Origin: Rhyacichthys aspro
Lineage: Eukaryota; Chordata; Actinopteri; Gobiiformes; Rhyacichthyidae
Direction: 5' to 3'
DNA length: 64,000 nt
Assembly (NCBI GenBank): GCA_036850595.1
Contig: CM072160.1
Span: 12,131,906 to 12,195,905 of the forward strand
The position numbers were made by a program, and so were the translations under genes. This document shows, piece by piece, positions 13,809-52,958 of this stretch. The notes beneath the pieces were generated by a model that did not search any database, was not told where the DNA came from, and was given only the letters and a program-made list of their open reading frames with translations. Every line of letters starts with the position of its first letter. Position 1 is the stretch's first letter.

Positions 13809-16345
13809 ATGACAGGTAAGGGTCGGACATTGTTATTATGCCGATATGGAGTCAGACATTGCTGTTGGCCCAAGTCGTTTCTTTACTCAACTCACGTTAG
13901 GACATTTACTTTCACTTTCATATCGATGTTTTGCCGTGAGCATTGTTAAGGAACGACGAGGAGAATTACGCGTTTGGTGAAGTTTGAACTATTACACGCA
14001 TTTAAAGAAAAAAAAAAATCCTAAAGGTCTGCAGTGATTCGTACAGAATCTAGAAATTACATGATCCAGAAATGTGAAGTATAAGTGCAGCCATCCCAGC
14101 AAGATGGTAAAAAAAAAAAAAAAATCAATCAGAATAGGATGTACAAGTTACCAATTTTTGAACACTGTATTAATTGTGTGCATGTTTTGCACACAAATAA
14201 TTAACAAAGTTGTTCTGCGGTTTATTCGAGGACTGAAATATTCCTTCTCTGATACATTCATTTAGTTGCAAGAGGCTTAAACTTAATGATTTTTGTATTA
14301 TTAATCTCACCTGACAGTGGAGCTTGCTAAACTGAGGCCTGACTTTGTACTTGAGATGTCAAAGGAAACTGTTAATCAGCTCCTTGATAACCTGCTGAAC
14401 GATGGAGTCCTAAACCGTGGAGAGAAAAAGTCAATAATCGAAAGAAATAAAACCACAGATGACAAGGCCCGTGATCTTATTGACATTGTGATAAAGAAAG
14501 GAGATAAAGCCAGCACCAAGTTCATCACTCATTACCAAGATCTGTGTCAGTCCTGTGGCCATGCATCTCAGTCAGGTGAGCCTTTACAGTCCACATCCGG
14601 CTGGGCCTATATAAACACTCAAATGTCTATAGTGTGGTGTATTGTTTTGGACAGAGATTTAAATGCTGTGTTTGTTTCAGGTGAGTCCCAAGAGCAGCAG
14701 GGTTGGTCGTCCACACTTGTCAAATCTACAAAGGCGTTTTGGAAGCAAAAACAGGACCATAAAGATGTAATAGCAGATACTAGTTATTGCCTCAATTATT
14801 TTAACCAATTTGTTTTACAGATCAAAAAATAACTGAAATATTATGTTATTTTTAGATCTATCCTGTGACCTTTAATTCAGTAAAAAACCGTGTGGCTCTG
14901 CTAATTACTAATATTACCTTTGCTGATGAGGGTAAAAACAGACACGGAGCAGAGAAAGATGAGGAGAATATGGAGAAACTGCTCACAGCTCTGGGATATG
15001 AAGTGGTCAAACACACAAACCTCACTGCAAAGGTAATCATGTGGATCCACATGTTTGCTCTTGTTATAATTAGTGCATACTTTGTCCGAGTGAGGCTGTC
15101 TCTAATATTTTATTTCTTACAGCAAATGGATGATGCTCTCACTGAGTTTTCGAAGCATCCCAAACTCGGGGAGACAGACAGTGTGTTTGTGGTCATCATG
15201 TCCCATGGCAAACTAGGAGCTGTCCTGGGTGTCAACTTTAAAGCAGACTTGTCGGATGGAGAGAAGGCAGATGTACTGCCCATTAACAACATTTACAAAC
15301 ACTTAAATGCAGAGAATTGCCCAAAGCTGATGGACAAACCCAAGATCATCATCATCCAGGCCTGCCGTGGAGGCAAGTCTCATTCAAACACAGCTTCCAA
15401 ATCAAAGAAAGAAGCTTGTAAAGATAAATACAATTAATAATTTACAATAATTAAATACTCGATTTAATAAAAAACATGAAGAAAATATACAATCTTAAAA
15501 GTATACAAGTAACAAAGTTTTTCCAGACACTGACAACTCATGAATGTGAGCCATCAGTAGTCAACGACACCCTTTTATTGCAAGGCCAGTGGTCACAAGG
15601 GCTTTGATGAGTGCCTTGCGACAACCAGCCTTAAAGCAGGGCCCATAAAAGTGGCTAATTTTTGAGAGCTTTAAAAATAAAAATCTTTCTTTGATTTGGA
15701 TGTTAGTTTTTTTATTGCAGTCTTGTATTATGCTGGGTAAAGCAGTGGTCTTCTTGAAAATGTGCTCATTGTTCTGAAAAGTGTGCAACGTATTCTTCAG
15801 ACAAAGGAGGTGGAGTGCCTGTTTGTGACGGTGTGTACGCAGACCAGTGTCCATCCACATACGGAGGAGACATTCAGGATGATACTATACGATATGTACA
15901 TGGAGAAAAAGACTTTATTTCACTTCTCTCTTGTACTCCTGGTCAGTTTATTACCGAGTTCAAAGCACTGAAATTATGTGCATCACAAAAGACGAACAAT
16001 GCAAAAATGAATTCATGGTTTCTCTCCGCAGATACAGTTTCATACAGACAACGGACTCAAGGCTCTTTTCTCATCCAGTTTATTGTTGATGTGTTAAACA
16101 CCTTTGCTTGCAAGGATGACATTGAGGAACTTTTTAGAAAAGTCAGTCATGCAGATTATATACACACATAAAATCATTTAAATATTTTATTATTTTTTTT
16201 AAATGAAATTCTTACACTTACTTTACAGGTCATGCAGCGATTTGAAAATTTCCCTCATCGATCCTTAAGGCAGATGCCGACTAAAGACAGATGTACTATA
16301 GTCCGCCGTTTCTACCTCTTCCCAGGCCTCAGTGACATGAACTAA
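13809..16345 (+). CDS. casp1: CARD-containing caspase-1-like protease, copy 1
   Basis: Inflammatory cysteine protease expected to act in inflammasomes. Coding exons: 13809-13815, 14318-14575, 14681-14766, 14856-15032, 15123-15372, 15801-15941, 16032-16141, 16229-16345; 381 residues, open throughout. The first coding exon holds only ATG plus four bases. An N-terminal CARD (about residues 3-88) is followed by a linker and the caspase domain. The catalytic dyad is His204 (MSHG) and Cys257 (QACRGD). The large/small subunit junction keeps an acidic cleavage-type site (IQDD before TIRYVHGEKDF). The substrate-loop motif reads VSYR where human caspase-1 has VSWR. The intron after the active-site exon begins with GC (GAG|GCAAGT). 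Its neighbour at 17.0 kb is a tandem duplicate with the same exon plan. Assignment to caspase-1 rather than another CARD caspase rests on motif similarity. Confidence 0.9.
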
Positions 16346-16590
16346 AGGATGTTTTAGACATAAAATTTGAAATGATATACACTAATTAGGATGCCTTTTT
16401 AGTGTCACTTTGATTGATTGATTGATTAGCATAGCACTTTGATTGATATTTGTAACTAGGATTGACAAAAATATTTTCAGAGCAGATTTTTACATTGTAA
16501 ACCTGTCTTTTATACATTTAATGTTGCAAATATCAATGTCTATCCTGTTCTTGTTTTAAGGAAAATGTGTACCCTGCGTTATTTGAGAAG

Positions 16591-16596
16591 AATAAA
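16591..16596 (+). terminator. Poly(A) signal of caspase-1 copy 1
   Basis: AATAAA about 245 bases after the stop codon of copy 1. Confidence 0.65.
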
Positions 16597-17016
16597 AAAA
16601 ATGCCTCAGTGTCTTTGCATACTTCAGTTTATTTATAGAAACTTTTAGACTCAAAGATCATTAAAGTTGGCCCTTATTCATGTGTCGAGTTCAGAGTTCA
16701 CAGATTGCCATCAGTCAAAGAAAATAGATTAAAATGTTTGACTAGCATATTATTTGAAGTACAGTAATTAACTGCTCCAACAATTGCAGTGTATAATATC
16801 ATTATACTCTATAACTATCTTAGTGCAACTGGTCTGTGAACAGAAAGGTGGAAAGTCTAGTCATACTGCTTCTACAGTCTTCATGCATGGTAAAGATACA
16901 TTGATAAGCAGAAATCATGGTGTTACTGATAATAGCACATAGTCCTTGTCTGTCGTGTGTGAATGTGCAGTACAGTTCCCTGATCAAATACATCTCGGAG
17001 AACGAAACTTGTGAAG
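16597..17016. other. Spacer between the caspase copies
   Basis: About 420 bp that must contain the promoter and leader of the second copy. No coding exon or clear repeat is visible. Confidence 0.45.
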
Positions 17017-18924
17017 ATGGCAGGTAAGGTACATTTCTAATGATCACATTAACGTGTACACAGTAAAGTAATGCACTTGTTGTTTTGTAGACAAGCTTGC
17101 AAAAGTGAGGAGTGACTTTGTGAAAAGTGTGAACAAAGAAGTTGTAAAGCAGCTGCTGGACGACCTGTTAGAAGATGAAGTCTTAAACGAGGGGGAGAAG
17201 GACTCAGTTTTAGAGGAGAACAGCAGCACAGCCGACAAGGCACGCAGCCTCATTGATGCAGTAAAGAGGAAAGGAGATACAGCCAGCAACAAGATGATCA
17301 CCCGTCTTCAAAGCAGAGACCCAACACTTTTCTCCAACTTGGGTCTGACTCAGTGTCCGCCTGCTCAGAAAAGTAAGCTCAGTCTAGACTTAAGTGACAT
17401 ACAATTGAACCACAGTAGATAAAGAGGCATCAACTGAATGTAGTCAAAAAGAAAAATATAATATATATATATATATATATATTTATAAATATACAAGTAA
17501 ATGAAACAAATTAAATACAATCATTTGCTATGCACCTCTAAACATATGCTAAAATTATATACCTGAAATATTATTGTTTTAAACTTGCACTATGACGACA
17601 TTCAAAAGCTTTTAACATTGAAATGACTGATTTTGTTTTAGTTGAGGGTCCCACTGCAGAGCAGCTGTGGGCATCTTCTCTCATTACTACAACTGATGCA
17701 TTTTGGAAAAAGAAAACCCAGGACAACTCCGTGAGTCAATCTGAGCTGACATATATTCTCCAAATAGAGTTTACACTCAGTCCAAATAATTGTCCTGTCT
17801 TTTTAGGTTTACATGGTGTCCAAAAACTCCATTAGAAACAGGGTGGCCCTGCTAATCACTAATATTAATTTTGCTGATGCAAGATTAAACAGGAGAGGAG
17901 CAGATACAGATGAGAAGAACATGGAAGAGCTGCTCACAGAGCTGGGATATGATGTGGTGAAATACACAAATCTAACAGCAAAGGTATTTCCCTAAAAAGA
18001 AATGTTTTTTCTTTTATGATTACTGTAAAAGTTGATGTCTACTGTCTAACTTCTTAAACTCCAAAGCAAATAGACAATGCTCTAAAGAAGTTCTCAGAAA
18101 ATCCCAAACTCAAGGAGACAGACAGCGTGTTTGTGGTCATCATGTCCCATGGACAACTAGGCGCTGTTATAGGTGTCAATGATCGCGAGAGACAACCAGA
18201 TGAATTTCCAATCGACAACATCTACAAACACTTGGGCTCAGAGAAGTGTCCTGCACTGATGGACAAACCCAAAGTCATCATCATTCAGGCCTGCAGAGGA
18301 GGTAGGGCTTACATATTTCACCCTCAAATCTTAAACCAGTTTCTGAGGTAGACCGTTTCAGATTGACATATGGCATGTGTTTCAGATGAAGAAGGGGCAG
18401 TGCTTGTTCGCGATGGTTTGAAACCAGAGGTGGTCACTGATGACGTTTCTCAAGAAGACGACATTGAAGACGACAGGCTGAAATACGTGCATAAGGAAAA
18501 GGACTTCATCTCTCTTCTCTCCAGCACTCCTTGTATGTTATCTGATCCATCACATTGGACTTTTAAATCCTAAACAAAAAAACAGAAACCTGTACAATCG
18601 TTTCTCTCTTACAGCTACAGTCTCATACAGACATACAACAAAGGGCTCTTTTCTCATTCAGTTCATTGTTGAAGTGTTCAACACCTTCTCCTGTGAGGAA
18701 CACATTGAAGAACTTTTTAGAAGGGTGCGTTAAATATGTTTTTGAGAGAAAAAATTATGGCAATCCTGATGTGGTCAGAGGTTGGGATAAATCACAAAGT
18801 GCCTTTTTCTCTTTTACAGGTCATGCAACGTTTTGAAGGCCTTGAGATAAATAAGAAGAGACAGATGCCGACCAAAGACAGATGCACTCTAACCAAGCAT
18901 CTGTACCTCTTTCCGGGCCACTGA
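17017..18924 (+). CDS. casp1: CARD-containing caspase-1-like protease, copy 2
   Basis: Tandem paralogue of the preceding gene. Coding exons: 17017-17023, 17091-17372, 17642-17730, 17807-17983, 18067-18301, 18386-18532, 18615-18724, 18820-18924; 383 residues, all phases consistent. It has the same one-codon first exon, N-terminal CARD (about residues 3-90) and caspase fold with His213 (MSHG) and Cys261 (QACRGD). The subunit linker is rich in acidic residues (VSQEDDIEDD before RLKYVHKEKDF), giving several possible processing Asp residues, and the loop motif is again VSYR. It ends with YLFPGH, as human caspase-1 does. The intron after the active-site exon uses a normal GT donor, unlike copy 1. 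Exons 4 (177 bp) and 7 (110 bp) are the same length in both copies, which supports duplication of a complete gene. Confidence 0.9.
17458..17482. repeat. (TA)n microsatellite in a caspase intron
   Basis: A short TA run within the second intron of caspase copy 2. Confidence 0.9.
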
Positions 18925-19082
18925 GACAAGACTGAAGCTGAAGAAAAAAAGTCTCAATTCATTGCACAATTTATGAGAAACTGGTGAATGGTGATATGAT
19001 GATATGTGGAGCTTGATAAAAAGCTTGAATTGATAAAAACTGCTGTTCTTTTGTTGTTTCATTTGCTCATCCCTGAAAGGTA

Positions 19083-19088
19083 AATAAA
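19083..19088 (+). terminator. Poly(A) signal of caspase-1 copy 2
   Basis: AATAAA about 160 bases after the stop of copy 2. The convergent stx1a signal is only about 200 bp further on. Confidence 0.6.
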
Positions 19089-19288
19089 ACATGAAACAAA
19101 CTCAATGTATTTTTTTCAGACAAACTTTACTTGGAAAAAAAATCAAATAAAACAAACCAAACCATATATTCACAATACAACACAAAGGCAACAAGTTGAG
19201 GAGGCAACATGGTAAACATGGTTGCAGTCTGTGCATGTCTGACGTGTCACCAGCCTTTTACAGGGCTACTTTGAAATCATGCGCATAT

Positions 19289-19294
19289 TTTATT
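19289..19294 (-). terminator. Candidate poly(A) signal of stx1a
   Basis: AATAAA on the minus strand about 830 bases after the stop in exon 10b. The 3' UTR between shows no coding potential. Other distal signals are possible. Confidence 0.4.
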
Positions 19295-20118
19295 GACTCA
19301 TACTAAATTAACAGTAGCTTGACAGAAGACGATACTCGGATTAAAGCTTAGGGTTTAAAAAGAAAAAGACATACAATACAACAAAGTTTGTCACTTCAAA
19401 CCAGACTTCATTTAAACAGCTTATTTGATTTGAACATACTGGCAGTGTTAGAGAGCTTTTTATCAGCATACAATTTATACAAAACAAAGACACAAGTGGC
19501 TCCTAACAGACTCTCATTTTTTGTCACACAATTCAACTCAGTCAAACACAAAACCTCATCTACAGGATGTGTGCATGGCATGCACTCACTCGCTCAACAC
19601 TGGACTCAAAAATGTTGCTAGACTGCTAAGGCCTGATAAACCAAGACGGTTTGCTTTGTTTACTACAATAGATTTGGCAATGTAGGACGGTGTCAAAAGC
19701 TCTTTCTATTTTGCAAAAGAATATCAAACCCATGCAGGAGTTTTAGGGATATCTGAGAAAAAAAAGGCAACGTAACAAAATGAGTTGGATAAAAATGTGG
19801 CTCTGAAAACACTGCTGAATAATGGCATTTACAACACAAAAAAACTGACTGATGGAAGTTGGAATGTATTATTATTGTGTTATACATCATTCAAGAATTC
19901 ACTTTTGGAAACATCATATCTTTAACAACACTCAAGATAAACAGTTTGCAGCACCACAGGTTTACAAAATAGCAACTCATGCGCGAACACCTCCGGCCTG
20001 TATTCTGTGTGTAAGATCTACTGTACAACATGTTGTGGTTAGCCATTGCATTCATCAAACCCGCAAACTGAAAAAGTTGTGGCGTGTTTTTGTGCGGTTG
20101 CCATTGTGTGTCAGAGCT

Positions 20119-48459
<28,341 letters not shown>

Positions 48460-48720
48460 GGCTCCTAAACTGGCCGTGTGTCACTCTGGCGGCTCTACTT
48501 TCCGTCGCGTCGCGGATGCGTGTGGAGCTGGAGCAGCAGGTGGACTCTGAGATGGAGATGAGAGCGACTCTGAGGCGAACGCGCGACTGGCGGCGGAGAC
48601 GAGCGCTGATAACCCCCTCCTTCTCGGTGTGGATGCTGAGATGATGCTGGCGACCGCTTCACAGCTTCACTCCGCCGGGTGACGCGCACGAAAAGGTGAG
48701 GCCAGGCCTTCCGCCGTTAA
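48460..48720 (-). promoter_or_regulatory. CpG-rich 5' leader and promoter region of stx1a
   Basis: The 260 bases upstream of the stx1a start codon are clearly richer in GC and CpG (GCGTCGCGGATGCG, GCGAACGCGCG) than the AT-rich surroundings, like a small CpG island. The transcription start is not determined. A 64-codon minus-strand open frame (48689-48495) ends 35 bases before the start codon and could be an upstream frame. Confidence 0.55.
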
Positions 48721-49629
48721 CCCATTACACACCGCCAACTTCCTCGTCAATTCACACCACTTGACTCTTTGAAAAAAAGCTTAAAACGATCCTTTTCTTT
48801 TTTTGTAGTGCCTTTAGTCGCCGTTAGATCAACAATAAGCTATTCTGTTCTATACTGCAGCCATAAACAGCTCAGGGGCACTGACCGACCACAAACAGCC
48901 TACTGTTGGATTTGGTTATCGATTGAGTAGGTTCAGATGGTTTAGACAGAGATAACGCCCAGGTGACGATAACCACAGAGAGGCGCAGAGCTCCCTCTGT
49001 CGACCCAACGGGGATGGAAAACCCAATCACAGCAGCTCAATAAATAAGTTGTTTTGTCATCTTTACCAACACCAACAAAGCAAGCTATTATGAATACGCT
49101 GAATATCAATATGAATATTATTAATACCCTTTAAAGCAGTGGTCAAACTCAAAATAATAAATGACCACATAATTAGACCTACATCTCAAGAGCCTCAGAC
49201 AGCAGCCATTTGTCCCCTTTTAAGTATAATCAAAGAGTACCCATATTGACAAGTGTATTTGTAGACTCAACAGATACACAATACTTGTGTTTGATTTTGA
49301 TTGACTGACTTTAAGTTAATTTGATTTTCCTGCTGTTGAGGTCACTACGAAATGAAACTGGTCAAATTTTTCTGACCTTAAAACATACAACATAAAAATC
49401 TGAGTCTGCATGTTCTCTGAACTGACTGAATCGTTGTCTGTCGATGTCTGTGTTTAAATATCAGCCCTGACCATGGTCTACCCTCAGGCCCAAAGCTGCT
49501 GGGAAAGGCTCCAGCCACCCACGACCCCTAATTGGAAGTGGTAGAAGTTGAATGAATGAATATAAAAATGTATTAAACTTACTTTGAAGCCCAACATAAC
49601 GGCACATAATGGGATCATTTATAAAATGT
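48721..49629. other. Spacer between stx1a and bud23
   Basis: Contains distal stx1a upstream sequence and a SINE-like fragment (listed). No coding exon seen. Confidence 0.5.
49462..49563 (+). mobile_element. Teleost interspersed repeat fragment with (GAAT)n tail
   Basis: The core reads GCTGCTGGGAAAGGCTCCAG, then CCACCCACGACCCCTAATTG and GAAGTGGTAGAAG, followed by GAATGAATGAAT. This matches the very common fish repeat with a GGCTCCAGC...GCGACCC core and a short tandem tail. It is a partial copy and the class (SINE or LINE tail) is uncertain. Confidence 0.55.
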
Positions 49630-49635
49630 TTTATT
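49630..49635 (-). terminator. Poly(A) signal of bud23
   Basis: AATAAA on the minus strand about 220 bases after the bud23 stop codon. Confidence 0.6.
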
Positions 49636-49851
49636 TGAACACAATAGTGATGCAATGTTTGGTAAATTCCTCATGAAAATGGAGGATGTATTTCAATTAT
49701 TCATGACAACCAAAATCTCAAAATGTCCAAATATAAAAGCTGGCAACATTAACTTGTCACTCTTTTGTTTTATCCTGAGTCCACACAGTCAGAACCTGCA
49801 ACAGCGCATTTGCGCAGTTTAAAGACAGGAGTTAATGAAGTTGTGTCACAG

Positions 49852-52509
49852 CTAGAAATGGGGTTTTCTCTGACGTCCAGTGTATTTTGTGTCAGCCCTA
49901 ACTTCCCTGCAGACCAAGAAAAAGGAAAGACAGGCATCAGCAACAGGGTCATGAATGTGATTTCTCTTCAAAGAGTTTAAAATAACCATGTACACACCGT
50001 CCTTGTCTTCTCCGCCTTTCCTTTTTCTCCAAGATCCAGTCTCGTCCCTTCTTTACAGATTTACCCTTCATATTTTTAAAACGACATCTGCATAAGACAA
50101 GCCTTTCTGTATTATTCAAAATGACATACATAGGGTTTCTCTGTAACACTGATAATACAAGGTTTAAATGTGAAAGGGAGGAAAACCTGTCTGATAGGGT
50201 TTTAAATCAGACAGGACAATTGCCCTTTGTTTTTGTTGGTCTTTTGGCCTCCTCAGGACAGGGATAATTAACCTGCACTTTGTTTATGCCAAGACCTTTG
50301 TACGTTCTGCTACATAAATGGCAATATATTTGATCAATGTCCAACAAAAAATAGTGTGAACCAAAACAAAGCTACATCAAAATATCCGCACAAAGCTTTT
50401 AATAAATTTTTATATCTGAAAAATTGTAAAACAGTGATGATGTACTTTATTATTCACAAACTGAGCTGTCAAATTGAAGTAATTATTGAATATGTCATTA
50501 CCTTTGTCCTGAATACTGAACTTGGTTTGTCACAGTTCTATCTGAAGTCTCTGTTCCCAAACCCTAAAAATTAAAACAACAGGAGGACAAGCAACAAAAC
50601 TGATTTAATACAGCAGAAAAACAGAAGTTCCAAATGTAAGGCATCTTTCTTACTTTGGGAAGGACTCCTGTTACTCCAGCAAACAGACACAAAAAGAATC
50701 TGCAGAGCAAGACAAGCATGAGTGGAAAAGATAAACCAGCCATGCAAATAGAATGTGCAAAATTTCATTACAAAGAGCTGTGAGAGAAGCACTTCAGTCA
50801 AAATGTCACCATGTACTAATTAGCCTTGTAAATAATTTCACAGGCCATTAACATATCTGATGCCCCTGTAAAGAACTGACTTTTTGGCTTTACTGCTGTT
50901 GGGGTAATCAACCACCATGCCTCCGCTGAATCCTGCCCTCATGGCCTGTGTCGTGATCAGTTCAAGCTTCAAAAAGGGATGAAAAAATGGCAGGTAAGTA
51001 TGTTACTTTAAACCAACCACAATAACATCAATATGTTTTTACCTGCTCTGAGTTCTCTGGATAAAGCTGAAAGACTGCACGGGAGCCTCTTGCCTGAGAA
51101 ATAAAAGTAAGAGAATAGCGAGTGAGTGTTTTGTTTTCATTATTATTTATATATAAACAAAAGCAGTATATGTGTCAAGCCTTACCAAAGAGGAGTACAA
51201 AGTGGTGAAGAAAGTATAAAGTCTTTTTGGAGGACTGTGTGTCCTCTTGTCAGCATTGCAGAGCCACTGCAGAGCAGAGATGCTGGCATACATGAAACAT
51301 CAGACAAATGTGGCTTTCATGTTTTGTTTTTTTTGGTTTGTTTGTTTGTTCATTAATATTTTACCTGATGCAGCCATCAAAGGTGCCAGGTCTGAAAGGT
51401 ATCCCCTGTCCCATGTCACCAACTAAAAGGTCCCCTTCAACTTCTCTTTCGAGTGCAACATCTGTTGACAGAAAAAATATTACCCTTTTTTTTCATCACC
51501 ATTTCATTTTTTATTTCAACTTTACCTAAACAATTACTTTTAAAACCCAAAAGGAAACAACTGGGAAAATATTATTAAAACAACATATAATGCATGTTGG
51601 TAATACGTTTTTTTCAATAGCTAATCAACATATTTGTGATTTTTGGTTTGTATGTTATTAAGCAAATATTCATTAGGGTATTATTTTACACAACATTAAC
51701 CCACCGATCATTGCTGTGCTGATGTCAATTCCAACCCAGTAGTGTCCCTCCTCTGACAGGTAATCACCACTAAGACCTGAGCCACACCTACAAAACATAA
51801 AACCAATCACAGTTGTTTAGAAACACAACTAATGTACTGTATATAACAACTATATTATTTTAGTATATGGGGAATAGTCTAGTCCAGGCCTCCACATTTA
51901 TGTAAACATTTTTTATTTAATACTCACTGTTCTTATTTTTGTTATTATTATCCGCTTGCCTATCACTGTAATTCATCACAACTTACCCAACATCCAACAG
52001 AAAACAGGGCTGTCCCTCTGGTAGGTTCAAAAGCTCCACAGCTCGCTCCGACATCTGGGTTTGGATCTCTATCATTCGGGAGCTGAGTGCAACAAAAATC
52101 ATAACATGACATTTTTGTTCATTTAACAAAACGTGGAGTGTGCCAAAGAAATGGGACTACACAACAGTTAGTGTTAGGTGTTAGTGTCCATAAGATCAAG
52201 TAATACCACACTAAATTATAATCCCCATTGCGAATGTGTGGCACAAATGTTATCTTACAAATAGGACTATAAGACTAATAAAGTGCCACAAAGTCAGACT
52301 CACTTTTGAGAATATTTCTTTGCTTCCTCTTCATTGTAAAACTGTGAAATGGAAGAAAAATACCTTTAACAACAAGGTAATTATTCAGTTTAAGTCGTTA
52401 AACGATTGGAAAGAGAAAACTGTAATCTGCAAATAATTATCAACAAAAACGCAACAACACTGACCACTTCCGGGGGTGCCGTATGTTCAGGCCGTCGACA
52501 ACTCGACAT
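49852..52509 (-). CDS. bud23: 18S rRNA guanine-N7 methyltransferase BUD23 (WBSCR22)
   Basis: SAM-dependent methyltransferase that, with TRMT112, makes m7G in 18S rRNA during small-subunit biogenesis in the nucleus. Twelve coding exons: 52509-52465, 52341-52304, 52082-51987, 51787-51705, 51461-51365, 51282-51186, 51093-51043, 50966-50881, 50699-50654, 50563-50502, 50087-49998, 49897-49852; 278 residues (human 281). It starts MSSCRRPEHTAPPEV. SAM motif I is LLDVGCGSGLSG, and the acidic loop GIDIS follows. GDMGQGIPFRPGTFDGCIS and ISALQWLCN are the conserved core; GFSGGMVVDYPNS precedes a basic C-terminus (WILEKKERRRRQG, TGRQRKPHF) that fits a nuclear localisation signal. The window's open reading frames show only fragments because the exons are small. 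It is divergent from dnajc30. Confidence 0.95.
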
Positions 52510-52733
52510 TGTGTCCTACTTTGAGTTCAAATATAGTAAAACACAATGTAATTTATTTTTTAAATGGCCTATAAGCTGACTGTTGTGGTGCGGAGATGTA
52601 AACACGTGAAGAACAGAAACGTCATAGGTATGCGACGGAAAAGCTTTTTCTTCTACGGTTTAAATTACCCATATCGCCACCTGCTGTTCATGAAAAATTT
52701 CTCCATTGAAACAAATTATACATTTTTAATTGA

Positions 52734-52780
<47 letters not shown>

Positions 52781-52958
52781 TGTCTTACGAATATATAAAC
52801 ACCAAAAACACTGACTGCTTTAAATTTTAAAGTGTCTGCAATTATAGATTGGCTAAAGCTGCTTCCTACTTCCTGTAAACAAATGTTTCTATTGGCTCTC
52901 CGCAGAATGACGCCACAGCTGTTTATCCGGCAGGTTCACCGGACTCCTCGCAGTAAAG
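52510..52958. promoter_or_regulatory. Bidirectional bud23/dnajc30 promoter
   Basis: Only 449 bp separates the two divergent start codons. It holds inverted CCAAT boxes (ATTGG at 52848-52852 and 52891-52895) and two ETS-type TTCCT cores near 52863-52875. A perfect CCGGAAGTG on the minus strand at 52465-52473 lies inside the first bud23 coding exon. A (TA)n run is in the middle. These motifs are typical of housekeeping bidirectional promoters. Confidence 0.6.
52738..52782. repeat. (TA)n microsatellite
   Basis: A TA run with one CA interruption, inside the divergent promoter interval. Confidence 0.93.
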
